From NCBI GenBank assembly GCA_040437565.1, contig JBDOQK010000002.1, positions 806,001 to 870,000 on the forward strand: a DNA stretch of 64,000 bases, read 5' to 3'. Positions 35,215-47,100 of the stretch are shown piece after piece (the stretch's first letter is position 1; each line of letters opens with the position of its first letter). Position numbers and translations under genes: made by a program. Origin of the DNA: Albugo candida. Taxonomy: Eukaryota > Oomycota > Peronosporomycetes > Albuginales. Below the pieces are notes generated by a model that searched no databases, was not told where the DNA came from, and was given only the letters and a program-made list of their open reading frames with translations.

Positions 35215-36763
35215 GACCAATATCGACAAAGCTCCTTTGTGAAGCCGAATAGAGTCAACGTCTCCCAGCGTGAGTCAATCTGAAGTCTCATAATCATCCC
35301 ATTTCCAGGTATATCGATTTTGCTTGCAATAAGTTGCTCGATAATCGCATCGTCTGTGCAGGCGCTGTGGCCTGTCCCGTCATGCACAAGTAGGACAGCA
35401 CAAGGCTGATTATCTGTCGGCATCTCTACATGTAAAACTCGAACCACAACGTCCACAAAGCTCTGGAAACACGAGATCTGATCGAGAGGAGTTGGTGGCG
35501 ATGTACAATTAGGCGGCAGACTCGTGTCATCTCGAAACGATGACTTTGCCCATTCTCTGGATCAAACATACTTTTACGTGAATGAAAGGCGTCATTTACC
35601 CTTTCCTGCAAGCTTACACCAGTTGTCGAATGCGAACTTCATCCGACAATGAATATGTCCAATGCTCCGACGACGTGGACTGCTGGACGTTTCCTTCGCT
35701 GTTTACGCGAGAAACCAAAAACCTCGTGGCATGGCTACATGACAACACCACGTCTGATGATCTGTGTTTGGAAGATTTTCATGGTCTTACTAGCAGACTC
35801 CTTGGAGCCGGCCATCATACTGTTGAATCTTAAGTCGATGAAAACGAATCACATCGCCAACATACTACAACAGAGATCGATAAACTCTGATCCGCCATTC
35901 AATCCACGTACCAGCACTCGTGGCATTTGCTCCAACGTGCGATAAAATACAAGAACCAGGAGAGCATCCTGTCGTTTGGGACAGCTCTCATCAGTAATGT
36001 GCACATGCATCTATCAACACCATCTCACACATGAATGCTTATCATGTTTATGTTGGAAAACGCACGTGAATATCTTTCCCGGCCGATTTCCGAGGTAATA
36101 CCATATTGACCACGACTCCGAACACATTAGCAAGGCCGGAAGAGAGATCGCTCAGGTTGGTGTAGACATATGTGTCATTGATATCAGCATCACGGAGGGT
36201 CCGTTTTCCTCGATCCCACGTGTTTTTGGTCTACGGGACAATATCTTAGATATGCGATGCCAACGTTTTAGTTTGCGAGTACATTGTCTGAAGATGTACA
36301 GCAAGAGGTAGCACCCAATTCATGTGCTCGGATTATGGTTTCTGGCAAGTATCGCAGCTGATCCGATCCTTTGACACGAAGAGGTTCTTGATACGAAAGC
36401 TCCACACTGGATCCTCTGGGAAGAGATAATGTTCGTTCTCTTGTTTTCCAGAATTCGTGAATTTTGCGTAGAAGAGAGCGCTCCGCAACAACAACGCAGC
36501 TCTGTGGTTCTTGGCTGTCTTCATCCGCGAGCCATGGTAGAAGCATCAGCCCATGTCCCTTGAGCTGGATTTTATACTAAAAAAACAGAATCAGTATGAT
36601 TGCAAGTGAGCATGCTTAAAAAGCTTGATCTGATACGTGGCGCTGAAAATGCTGCGCTTTGCTAGCCCAAATGTCATACAAAAAGATCAATACGTTCTCA
36701 GAAGCGCTGCGTAAGGATCAGAGCAAGTAGTAAGGAAGGAGAGGAAGAGGACATTTGAAGCAT
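34485..36763 (-). CDS. POT1: Protection of telomeres protein 1 (POT1)
   Basis: Ten exons on the minus strand: 36753..36763, 36637..36706, 36283..36576, 36066..36230, 35912..36010, 35791..35864, 35618..35734, 34891..35556, 34745..34838 and 34485..34688, giving about 597 residues. OB fold 1 is clear: LSDLSSGLANVFGVVVNMVLPRK, given here as NVFGVVVNMVLPRKSAGKD, then HVHITDESCP and GDVIRFHRLKIQQYDG. OB fold 2 has LVEWAKSSF and VVVRVLHVEMP with LLVHDGTG. A later part has KYHCLVQVVGI and FVYMFVLHLQDESG, the POT1 C-terminal OB type. POT1 binds the telomeric 3' overhang. About 160 residues before OB1 have no match I recognise, and the first exon is tiny, so the true start may lie upstream in the open frame at 36718-36987. 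Confidence 0.87.
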
Positions 36764-36987
36764 GAGTAAAAGAGGATATTTGTCTCCATTTGTATTGCAA
36801 CTACAAGCGACGCAACGGATGCACCCGGACCATAGCCAGGTCCAAAAGTTGATGGAGGTTGCTCATGTATACATTCTTCCGGGATTTCTACAAGTGGATA
36901 TGCGTGCTTCACGATGCCTTCGAGCTGAAAAACTGGATGGTTTAAGCGAGCCATTTTTGCGTCACAGTTTGCTAGGTCTTTCTTCAT
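36718..36987 (-). CDS. Uncertain open frame upstream of POT1
   Basis: A minus-strand frame of 89 codons from ATG 36987 with decent coding character (HPVFQLEGIVKHAYPLVEIP, STFGPGYGPGAS). Its frame does not continue into the next POT1 exon through the obvious splice donor at 36752. It may be a separate short gene, a first POT1 exon with an unseen splice site, or chance. The plus strand is also open here, which weakens all readings. Confidence 0.2.
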   Translation of the reverse strand: MKKDLANCDAKMARLNHPVFQLEGIVKHAYPLVEIPEECIHEQPPSTFGPGYGPGASVASLVVAIQMETNILFYSCFKCPLPLLPYYLL

Positions 36988-37083
36988 ATTACATAACCTC
37001 GTAGAACCGATGAGAGGATTGGAAGTGCTGTTTAGCTGTTTTCGAATAATCTTCCCTTTCAATAATGATACCGGTAGGGCTAT

Positions 37084-39414
37084 CTACAGCCTGAGCAGTA
37101 TCGGGTCAAGGAACGCAACCAAGTATTCATGTGCCTTCGAATTGACGTTTATTGCTGAAAGTCCTCGTCGAATCTTTTCTAATGAAAATTTGACATCGGC
37201 AAGGAAGCTGACGTTTTGTTTCTCCTCGATACGGGCGATATATTCTGACAGGACTTTAAAGAGCGGACGAAGAGAGTCGATGACTGAACGGTTTGCAATA
37301 GAATCTTGCTCTACCTTTGTGTCAAAGATAGACAATGACTGGATTACATCGATTCCATTCTCAATGAGCGACATATATCGCTCGAGCTGGTAAACAGTAT
37401 ATTGCGTGACAAGCTCGCTATCGTCTGCTGCAAGCGCTGATGTGTCGATTTGGACAAGATCAACCTCGGTCGCACAATCACAAATTTTCTTGACCCAGAG
37501 AAGTAGAAGTTCCTCCAAGGGTTGCAAATTATCTTTCCATATGGCTGAAATTCCTTGAATCAGGTACTGCATACTTTTTCCGTGAAGACGGGAGTACGGC
37601 ACCGCGTATTGAGTGATTGACAACTTGATTTTTGGCAACACGACTCCAGAAATAATTTCATGCAAGACTTTTTGATCTGAATCTTCTATTGCTTCATGCA
37701 CTTCCACAGAGGATCCATTGCGTAAAATTTGTAGCCACTGAAAATCATTGAGAAAGCTCCAATGAGTTGACACGGATTTACATGTGCTAGCAACAGCGAG
37801 TGGATCCCAACTGAGTAGTTCTGCGGCAACGTATGGGCTGTATAATTTCGGTAGTATCATCCTACAGTATGTGTCCTCGTAGACCTGTGGAAATCTATCC
37901 CGCCATTCCCGGAAGCGACTGCAAACAGTGTTGAGGTCACAAAATTCACTAATGACATCATCAAAAATAGCATTCCGTTCCGTTGAAATATCGCATTTTT
38001 CAGACACATGCAATCCTTCATCTTTGCACCCCTTTCTGTAATAATCTAATAGTTGATCTACCGACATTTCACTGCTGGAAATACAGACATTCGTGTTTTG
38101 CATAAAATGCTCTTTCGGTACTTGTAGCTGAGCAACCATGTAAGTGATAGCAGCTTCTCTCATTATTTGCGCTTCGTGCTGTATGCTTTTCCATCTTTGA
38201 CTCCGTCTATCGATGACGGCAGTAGCAGTCTCATTGATTATTGGAGCTTTGTCCCGAAGGCAAAAGCACAGCCCACTTACAAAATTCTTCATGCCTTGAA
38301 AAAAATCGAGTTCTTCATTGCGAGCCACTGATTCATTTTTCTTTGAAATAAGATCTTTTTCGTGGGAGTTTTTTTCTGTTTCAGAACGCACAAGTTCACG
38401 TTCATATTGATCGATCCGAGCAAGCGACTCATTATACAGTCTTCTTACTTTTTCAGTTGCTTCACGCACAGAAAGAGAAGAAATACGCTCTTTTTTGGGA
38501 TAATTCTCCCAATCGCGAGTATTATCAGACTTTGTTGCGGGCACTTTGTGATGACCCCCGCGGCGTATCAGCTCATCTTCCCATGCCCGACTCTCCTGAT
38601 CTAACTCTAGCTCATGGTCTGATATTTCTTCGATAGGTTCCTCAGACGCCGTTCTCCGCGAGTTGTCCTCAGAACGATAATCGGTGCGGAATGGGCCGAA
38701 ATTGACCCTGTTTTTATTTTTTGCCGGGTTCGGCTTTCTGGAATGCAGCGGGATATATTCTTCGCTTATCTCGGGCTGAGCTGTTTCTTTTTCGGTACAG
38801 GACTTTTCCATCAGATAGTCGCCATCTTCCCCATTAAGAACCACTTCCTCATTGCCCCCGTGAGTACTTTCCATAAAGGTCGAAGGAGCCAACTTTTGTT
38901 CTCTACGAAGAGCCTCAATTCCCTCGAGACTATAGTCGTTCCGAGCTACTTCGCTGTCAGAGACATCGCATTCCTTAGTAACTGTTGTATCAGAAATTTT
39001 GATTTCGACAGATCGCATTTTCTTGCGTTTTCGCTTCTTTGGGCATTCGCTATTTTCATCTATAAAGCTCAGTAAGGTCTTTTTTCTGATCACATGCTCT
39101 TCTACAATTGAGGAATTCTTATTCGTATTCTTTTCGTGATTGGTGCGGTTAGAATATGCAAATCTCTTCATTTTAGTGCTGATTCTTTTTCTATGGCTAA
39201 GAATTTGCTGCTCTTGTACCGCTTGCAAGATCTCATTGTGTTCATCATTTGGATTCTTCTCATGAGGTTCAGAGGGATTCAAATAATTCATCGCTTCATC
39301 CTCACATGCTTTTTTTCCCTCCTCGGTGAGCGATACATCATCATTGACCTCCGCTTTCAGATCTTTGCTCTTCCGAGAATTTTCATTTGCTTTCTTTTTT
39401 TTCACGCGAAACAT
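37084..39414 (-). CDS. GCFC-domain protein (PAXBP1/GCF/ILP1-like)
   Basis: A single long exon of 776 residues. It opens MFRVKKKKAN, as in PAXBP1/GCF proteins, then a charged low-complexity N-terminal half with basic clusters (KKRKRKKMRS) and acidic runs (EEISDHELELDQESRAWEDE), followed by a coiled coil (RRLYNESLARIDQYERELV). The GCFC domain occupies roughly the last 350 residues, with VFDDVISEF-like (NAIFDDVISEFCDL), RFREWRDRFPQVYEDTY and CRMILPKLYSPYVAAELLSWDP, given here as LPKLYSPYVAAELLSWDP. Homologues take part in spliceosome disassembly and intron turnover. An in-frame ATG at 39519 exists but lies almost at the divergent GTPase start. The Met at 39414 gives the family N-terminus, so it was chosen. 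Confidence 0.85.
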   Translation of the reverse strand: MFRVKKKKANENSRKSKDLKAEVNDDVSLTEEGKKACEDEAMNYLNPSEPHEKNPNDEHNEILQAVQEQQILSHRKRISTKMKRFAYSNRTNHEKNTNKNSSIVEEHVIRKKTLLSFIDENSECPKKRKRKKMRSVEIKISDTTVTKECDVSDSEVARNDYSLEGIEALRREQKLAPSTFMESTHGGNEEVVLNGEDGDYLMEKSCTEKETAQPEISEEYIPLHSRKPNPAKNKNRVNFGPFRTDYRSEDNSRRTASEEPIEEISDHELELDQESRAWEDELIRRGGHHKVPATKSDNTRDWENYPKKERISSLSVREATEKVRRLYNESLARIDQYERELVRSETEKNSHEKDLISKKNESVARNEELDFFQGMKNFVSGLCFCLRDKAPIINETATAVIDRRSQRWKSIQHEAQIMREAAITYMVAQLQVPKEHFMQNTNVCISSSEMSVDQLLDYYRKGCKDEGLHVSEKCDISTERNAIFDDVISEFCDLNTVCSRFREWRDRFPQVYEDTYCRMILPKLYSPYVAAELLSWDPLAVASTCKSVSTHWSFLNDFQWLQILRNGSSVEVHEAIEDSDQKVLHEIISGVVLPKIKLSITQYAVPYSRLHGKSMQYLIQGISAIWKDNLQPLEELLLLWVKKICDCATEVDLVQIDTSALAADDSELVTQYTVYQLERYMSLIENGIDVIQSLSIFDTKVEQDSIANRSVIDSLRPLFKVLSEYIARIEEKQNVSFLADVKFSLEKIRRGLSAINVNSKAHEYLVAFLDPILLRL

Positions 39415-39540
39415 TGCGCTGATTGAATTTAGACAAATAGGAGGTGAGTACAAACAAATCTGACCAATCCCAACCTTATTGGATTCTTGATTTAGCCAAT
39501 CAGTTCGCGTATCTTCCACCAGAGTTTTATTCCAAGTTTA

Positions 39541-42500
39541 GATGTCGAGCTTTAAGACCATGCTTTTCGGCGAAACGAAGCCTCAGGTACGCGAACGCTC
39601 TATTGAGTGCTATAATGATCTAATATTCATATCTTTCTTTTCCAGGCTGTAAAATGGCTTGGGATGAGTCAAGATGAACGACTTGAAAAAGCTCAAATGT
39701 TTGTCCACTCGGAAGCAGGACAAAAGGTCTTGAGTCCACTTGGAGAATCTGAAGTGAATATCATCTCGATATTTGGAGCTGCTCGACAAGGGAAATCTTT
39801 CCTTATGAATCTCTTGGCCAACCAGCAAGACCTCTTCAAAATCTCCAATCTCCGGGAACCATGCACGCAAGGAGTCGATTTATCAGCTCATTTTGTACCA
39901 CTTGAGCAATTCAGCACTTTCAATGGATGCTCAAAAGTATCAACTGCGAGTGGAAAATCGATTCAAATTGGATTTGTGGATGCTGAAGGTCAAGGTGATC
40001 GAGATATCACGTGTAAGTTTTATACCAACATCAGAGAGCAGGTGACGAGCAAGCACATTCATCTGATGTAGATGATTCAAGACTAGTTTCACCGATTCTA
40101 CTTGCGTCCAAAGTGGTCATTTTCAACTGGAAAGATAGTCTACAGGCTGATCGTATTCTCAACTTATTAGCAGTATTGGCAAGAGCAGCGCAAGGCATCG
40201 AAGTTGATAAAGGGAGAGGAAAGAAAGTCTTTGGACATCTTCATATGTTTGTTCACCAAATTTCTACAAATGGAGCCATTTGAATCTAACGTGTTTGTAA
40301 AAGTGTGTTTCGTGACTGGAGCTTCGTAGATTCTACTCCGAAAGAAGTTTATCACGATCTATTCAAGCAAGAAAATGGCCGTGCTGAAGAAATGAATGTG
40401 CGCAATATGGCTCGGATAAACCTAATCGAAGCCTTCGAGAGCATCAACGTCTGGCTCTTTCCCGTACCGGTCGAGAATACCGCAATTCTGAGAGAGAAAA
40501 TTCGTTTTGATCAGTTGCAACGTCCATTCCAACAAAGATTACGAGAGTTTCGTACATGTCTCTCTACGCAACTACGTCGTCCGATGCTATTTGGTCAAAA
40601 ACCAGTGACTGCAAGACTGTTGAGTCAAATAGTTCCATTGCTCGTCGAAAATTTGAATGGTGAAGAAGTTATTATGCCAGAGTCGATTTACTCGTCTTTG
40701 GTGCGTGCGGAAGCGAAGGGTATAAAAGATAATTGTGAGACCACAATCACGGCACATTGTGAAGCTATCAGCATCGAAGAAGTTCTTCCAAGTGCTGAGT
40801 TAGACAAAATGCTTCGTAATGACATCCATTTGATGATCGCAGAAGCCTTGCAAATGATAGGTTCGGCACCTCAATCTGTCAAGAAAGAGATGGAGACCTC
40901 ACTCTGGAGCTTTGCTGAAAAGGAGATCAGACTTGCACTACATTCGAACAATGAAAAAATTTCGCAAAAAGTGTCCGCACTTGTCAATGAAGTATTTCAG
41001 AACCTGCAAAAGGATTGCAAGTATATTGAGGAAGACCTGATACCGATGAATGAATCCTTACTGAAAAAAAAATGCACAAATCTACTTACCAGAGAAATGC
41101 ACAGAGTCAATTCACTGCCGATTGCATCAAGCAGCGCCATCTTGAAACAGGAATTAGAGCGAGTTAACCAACATGCTCATATTTTATTCGAAAAGCTTGA
41201 GGTCGCCAATGCAAGAGCTTTACAGAAAGTCAATGCTGTAATGAATGAGCACGTTCGAGCTGCTAAAGCAAACATGACAAAAAGAATTCACGACAGTCTC
41301 GAGAAAAAGTTTATCAGCAGACAACCTTTCACAGTCACTTCGTTTCAGTCGGAACTGGAAGATTTATATCGTGATGCTATCCGTTTATTGAAGAAGGAAG
41401 CGGGACCGAAGGCAAATGTGTCATCTGATTTCATCGAAGAGCTCGAAGCACACAAAACTCAACTAGCAGAAGACTTGAATCGGCGCTATCTTTTGGAAAT
41501 GCGTCAAATTCTGAATGAAGTTGGCTTTGCTGCGAAAGAGGATTTGACCAAAGAGATAGGAAAGCGACTGGATGGAAAACTTCCCACGGATAATGAAGAT
41601 ATCAAGAAACAAATTGACGATGCATTACAAGCGCTTAAAGTCAACATCTCACAACAGCTTCAGGGTTGGACCATCCTGAAGAGCGATATAGCTCTAAAAA
41701 GTGTTGAGCTCGAGAAAATGGGCGATTTGGTACGTGGGCCGCAGAGGTAGATTGGAAATGACGCTAACATTAATCCTTTCAATTTTTAGCATGCGGAAAA
41801 TTATCTTGAGCAAAACAGCAAAATGAAGCGAGAATTACAAGCAAGATTTGAGCAGCAACAATATCTCAACATAAAAAATGAATTGGATGAAAAATTTCGA
41901 CACGAATTGAATAAGCTTGAACTACCTGTAGATGACTCAACAATCAATACCATATTTGCCGACCTTGTGAAATCACAAGCTTCAAAATTGATGGCGATGG
42001 CATTAGATGATTACAACCATGACGAAGCGAAGCTGAGCGAGAAGATAGCATCAGACTGCAGATCGACACTGCAAAGTCAAAAAGAGCTAAACAGGTTAAT
42101 TCGCTCACTTCGTGTGACTTAAAAAGCTTATTTGTAATCAATTTTCGTGAAAAGGTTGGCAAATGAACGAAGAAAAGCATTGAAGGAAGCCGAACACGAA
42201 AAGCGTCGCTGTGAGCAGGAGCAAGCAGTTGCCCGACAAAAGGATGCCGAGATGAAACGTGCGAGTATCCTGTTGTGAGGCACAGACTTCACTTCTGAAC
42301 GCGTTGCTTGACGTAGAATTGATGTCGGAAGCTGAAAAGTTCAAGCTGGACATCGAAGAAGAATCGAGCCGGCTTCGAAGTAAACTTCGACAAGAAGCAG
42401 AAGAGTCCCGTAAATTGCGACGGGAAATCGAGCAAATGCATCTCAAAAGTGCGTCAGTGGAAGCAAGCAAGTCTGCTACTGCCAACAAAATAATCAGCGA

Positions 42501-42921
42501 AATCAATGAAAAGGTTGAGACGTTCGAGACCTCTCCGAACACGATTGCAGAAAGCAATGATTGCGAGAAAATTCAGCTTCGGTCTAAAAAACGCAAAGTG
42601 GATGAAGATGTTGAGATGGACAGTTCTCTCGAGTGCGCCGTTGAGACGAAAAAATCACCTTGTAAGTGTACGCTCAAATATTATAATGTAGCTGATTTTT
42701 TGCTTGATCTAGTCAAATCAAAAACCAGATCGAGCACTACGCAATCGAAAGGACCAAGTCGAGCATCGCCGAACTCAAAGACCGCAAAATCTGGAGCCTC
42801 ACCGGCAAACAAACGAACATCGCTTGCTGAAGCTAGGAAAGCCGCTCAATTAGAGGTGCAAAGTCGGACGCAGGCGCGAGCTAACACACTGTCGGCTTCT
42901 GCAAAAAAGAGGAAGAAATGA
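39541..42921 (+). CDS. GBP-like large GTPase with long coiled-coil and basic tail
   Basis: Eight exons: 39541..39585, 39646..40012, 40072..40246, 40304..41729, 41790..42094, 42155..42258, 42332..42661 and 42713..42921, giving about 986 residues. GTPase motifs are P-loop FGAARQGKSFLMN, DAEGQGD at switch II, and FGHLHIVFRDWSF, typical of the GBP/dynamin-like superfamily (as in guanylate-binding proteins). The usual TLRD-type base motif is represented only by VFRDW. From about residue 400 the chain is a long helical/coiled-coil arm rich in Lys and Glu, and it ends in a basic Ser/Lys tail with KKRKVDEDVE and SAKKRKK, which look like nuclear signals. The junction at 42258/42332 was chosen because the frame otherwise breaks. 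The role is unknown; membrane remodelling or nuclear association is possible. Confidence 0.78.
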
Positions 42922-43042
42922 GTGTTTTGAGGCGACGAAGCTATTGAAAACCTACGTTATTTTCAAATATATGACATCTGTTGAAATGCACGCTGAAGAA
43001 AAGCCGCTTTTTATAGACGTTGTATGCTTTTGTATTTGAATT

Positions 43043-44015
43043 ATGGAGGCTTTCAAAGATGAACTAGGCAAAAGAAATCATCGCATTTTGCATCGACTTA
43101 AGCTGAAGTGGAAACTATTGCATAATGTTGAAGACGTCGCCTTCGTTCAAGAAAGACAAAATTGCCTCCTTGCAATCAAAAGAATGCAAATTTTGCATTC
43201 ACAGTTGACAAATTTCACGGACAATCTTTTGCGTATGCTTCATATTGTAATTCCTTTGTTTTTTCCAACGCGCTGTATAGAGCTGGGGATAGCGATTCGA
43301 GGATTTGCGAGTTGCGGTCGTTCACCCAGTTGTCCCCAGCCGGTTCTTGACGCCAGTTCTGAAGGCAAAACGGACTTTTACGATGCTTCAAAACAGCTGG
43401 AAGAGAACTCTTACATCGTCATGGTACGTCCCTGCGGGTATATCCGACGATCTCGATCGATGAAAAGATCTTTTAGGACATGATCGGTGATGCGGTCTTG
43501 CAGCCTTTGGAAAGCAGGATTCGAATATTGAAAGACATGCTGGATTTGCTACAAGATCGAGAAGGAATACGATCCGACTTTGTCTATCATGAGAAATCGG
43601 TAACAACCACACACTTTCATAAGTTTGCCAATCGTCATGTCAGCTGTTTTATGCTCCGAAATAGCTCTCACGTTCAAGACGCGCAAAAGGTACCCAATCC
43701 GCGATGAAGCAGAAAGAACAGGTTGGAATACATATGTTGAGCAGCTTATTGTCTTACGTGTGAGTGATTGGTAGTTGGAAATCATCCAACATCAAATTGT
43801 GCAGCTCACACAGCAGATAGACTATTACATGAAGGAAATTGGCGGATCATGGACGCAGCAGGAGCATTGCATAGACGCGGTCTTCGAACAGGTAAATGAA
43901 ATGACCAAACTTCAGTCTATTATACCACATCGTGCGCAATTCTTAGTTCGACAGCATTCTTCATGAGCACTATAAAGCGGCAGGCAACATTTTGAGGAAT
44001 GTTTATCTCTCGTGA
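43043..44015 (+). CDS. BAR-like coiled-coil protein (probable)
   Basis: Six exons: 43043..43232, 43281..43423, 43477..43599, 43679..43735, 43775..43891 and 43947..44015, giving 232 residues. The chain is almost entirely helical. A middle stretch DMIGDAVLQPLESRIRILKDM followed by DREGIRSDFVYHEKS resembles the BAR pattern in which a helix start PLxxxxxxxK is followed by RxxxDYxxxK. The protein starts with a short amphipathic helix (MEAFKDELGKRNHRIL). BAR proteins bind curved membranes. The acceptor at 43679 and the 39-nt intron at 43736-43774 are needed to avoid stops; the latter is among the shortest introns here, so the junction is less certain. Classification is tentative. Confidence 0.6.
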
Positions 44016-44139
44016 CGAGCAAACCTGGCTCACAGTTTTGATTGGTTAAATACCATGCCATTTTCAATAAATAGAAAAGCGTCAGAACCGTTTTTTCTCT
44101 TACTCTATCTTCAACCTGCCAAATTTCCTTTCCTTTGCA

Positions 44140-47100
44140 ATGAAGCCCGTCGAGCATCTCTTCGAACATGTATACGCACGCGCACAGGAGATAAGAGATT
44201 CAGATGATCCCGAGAGACTTCTTCGGGAGATCCTGAAACCCGTAGAGCAGCTATTTATCCACTCCAACCTCTCCGTATCTGCTAAGCATAGAAATGTTGA
44301 TATTTCGACGCAAAATTCGAACGGAACCGAAAACATCGGAGGAAAACTTCCGTGTACCGATGCAGTAGCCAGGATACAAGCTTTTGTGAGAGGGTCTAAC
44401 GAACGGAAAGCATCCTTACAGCAGAAAAACTTTCTTGAACAAGGAACAAAGGTATGAGAAATGTACTGTCGGTACACTGAAGTACTAACAGGTTTTAATA
44501 CAGATACTGAGGAAATATGTACTGAAACGTGATCGATTTCCAAATTGTCATGTGCTCGATACCTCATCTGGTGATATTGGTAGGTGAATGCTATGGCAAA
44601 AAAAGTGTACCTGAATCAAACGATTATTGTAGCACCCAACTTTAGAAGGCTGGACGGAACACCTTTCTATGGTGCAGCGCAGCCAACAAGGGTAAATGCG
44701 ATATTTGTACAGGAAAGTCGCGATCTTTCTAATTTTGTGTATACACGTTTAATTGAATTAGAATGGGATAAAATTGATCTTGAAGCGTGTTGCAGATGAA
44801 GGTTTTCGTCATGTCGTTTGGATCAATTTGCGTGAAGAAGCCGTGATATATGTTTCGGGAGATCCTTATACAGCTCGACGGAGCGCAAAGCTAAATGAGA
44901 ATGATTTGGTACCTGGAATCACGGGGCACACTGTTCAAGTACTGGAATCATCCATGAAGAAAAGCTTGCAAGAGCAACTTGTTAATGGAGAGAACCATTT
45001 CGAGTACTGGCATGAAGTGGGGATGTATCAAAACGAATTGATTTGTGTAGATGCCGTGAACGAAAGTGAAGTACAGACTCTTCCGGAAATCTACAAACTT
45101 GAAGAAGTTGTTAGTGCTGATCCGAGGCTTCTTTCCGTGCACTATTATCGTATCCCAATTGAACGTGAAAATGCCCCAGAGCATTCCGATGTTGAAAAAA
45201 TCATGCAACTCATCTACTCTGCCAATACTACCACCGATGATACACGTACAGCCTTCGTCTTCAATTGTCAGGTATCTTTGAAATAATGTATATAGTTGCT
45301 GTTTGTTGACTATTTTCATAATCATCAGATGGGTAAGAGGAGGACAACAACGGCAATGGTTTTAGGAAGTTTGATTTGGCAAGGGATGCAACTGACCGCC
45401 GAAGATATCTCTGCTCGCATGAATACAGAGAATACGTTTGACTCACATCCATGTAATGGCAACTTTAACGCGATCCGTGAACTGGTGGCCAAGCTGATAT
45501 ATGGCGTGGAAGCAAAATGGTGGGTTGACACCACAATTGATCAGTGTGCCGCAACGTGCAACTTACGATCCGTCATACATGAGTATCATGAATTGTCAAC
45601 CGCTGATGCAAAACCAGCAAAACGTTCCTACTATCTTGTATGTATATCGTGATATGCTCCACGTTCGATGTCATCTCACAATGCGTATCTTTTCCTGATT
45701 AGCATCATGCATTGAGCTTTTTGGAACGTTACTTCTATTTGATCGTATTCGGTGCATATATTTTGAGCCATACCTTGCCATCTCAAGCAGAAATCGGCAC
45801 GGAAGAAGGAGATTATCTTAGAGCTGGCTCGACCTCATTTTCGAAATGGCTGCAATGTCGTCCAAATCTTTTTCGACTCTTGGACGACCTTGGAGGTGTA
45901 AGATACAAATCGGATAAGATTCTTGAGAAGTTCGTACTCAAATTTGATCATTTTCCTGGAATTGTGCGAATTCCTCATCGCCTGACCGCACAAGTTCCAA
46001 ACTTTCGTCAGATCGCGAACGAACCTATCTTCGGCACAGCCCAATGCCTGGAAGATGGAATCCGTGACGTCGTTCGTTTTCTACAACCGAACTACACTCA
46101 CGCCATCTGGATCAATCTACGTGAAGAAGCTGTTATCTATGTACGTGGTCGCCCATTTGTCTTACGTAAAGAAGATGCTATTCTTGAGAACGTCGAGTAC
46201 CCAGGAATTGAAGTCGATGAGATCACAGCTATCGAGGCACAGCTTAAAGAGGAATTACAAATGCGAGTACGCAAAGCAAATGGTTTCATGTTATTTTGGC
46301 ACGAAACTCGTGAGTTATTCAGCGAAGAAACAATAGAACATGTAAATCCTGATTCTGAAATCAAGACTTTACGTGAAATATACCAAGAAGTTGCAATGGA
46401 GTCTGATTTTGATCTCAAGTATGCTCGCATCCCAGTGTCTGATGAAACAGCTCCTGAAGAAAAAGACTTGGATGATCTTGTGCGACTATTAATGCCATCA
46501 TTTCTACGGGAAATCAACATTCATGATGAAGATGGCCTCACGAGTGGAAAGGACCGGCGTACAGCAGTCATTTGTAATTGCCAAATGGGCCGCGGTCGCA
46601 CGACAACGGCAATTGTGTGTGTCTACATGATTCGGCTCGTGCTGGAAGATCATTACAAAGTCACAACGGCTTTTTCTAAGCTTTTGGAATGTGTCAATGA
46701 TAGTACCGAGGAATTCAGAAATCAGACGAAGCAATCAACCGGTTATAGTATCATCAACAAGCTGGTCCAGACCCTTGACAACGGCGAACAAAGCTTGCGA
46801 CTGGTAGAATTCTGCGTCAATCAATGTGATAAGATGCAAAATTTGAGAGATTGTATCTCTCAATGTTATGAGGTGGCCATGGATCGCGAACTATCATTCG
46901 GCAAGCACGATTTTTATATGCGAAGAGCTGTCAACTACCTTGAACGATACTTTTACTTGATATGCTTTGCATCGTATTTGCTCGAAGAACGCGTACACAG
47001 CTTTCAACGAATTTTGTTTGTGACTTGGATGAACACGAGATATCACAGTGCGATCTATGCGTTATTGGACAATTTGGGATTCGGTGAAGATGACCTCCCC

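Noticed and set aside
38362-39426. Several Phe-rich plus-strand frames over the GCFC gene
   Set aside because: They are complements of Lys/Glu-rich codons of the minus-strand gene, a common shadow pattern.
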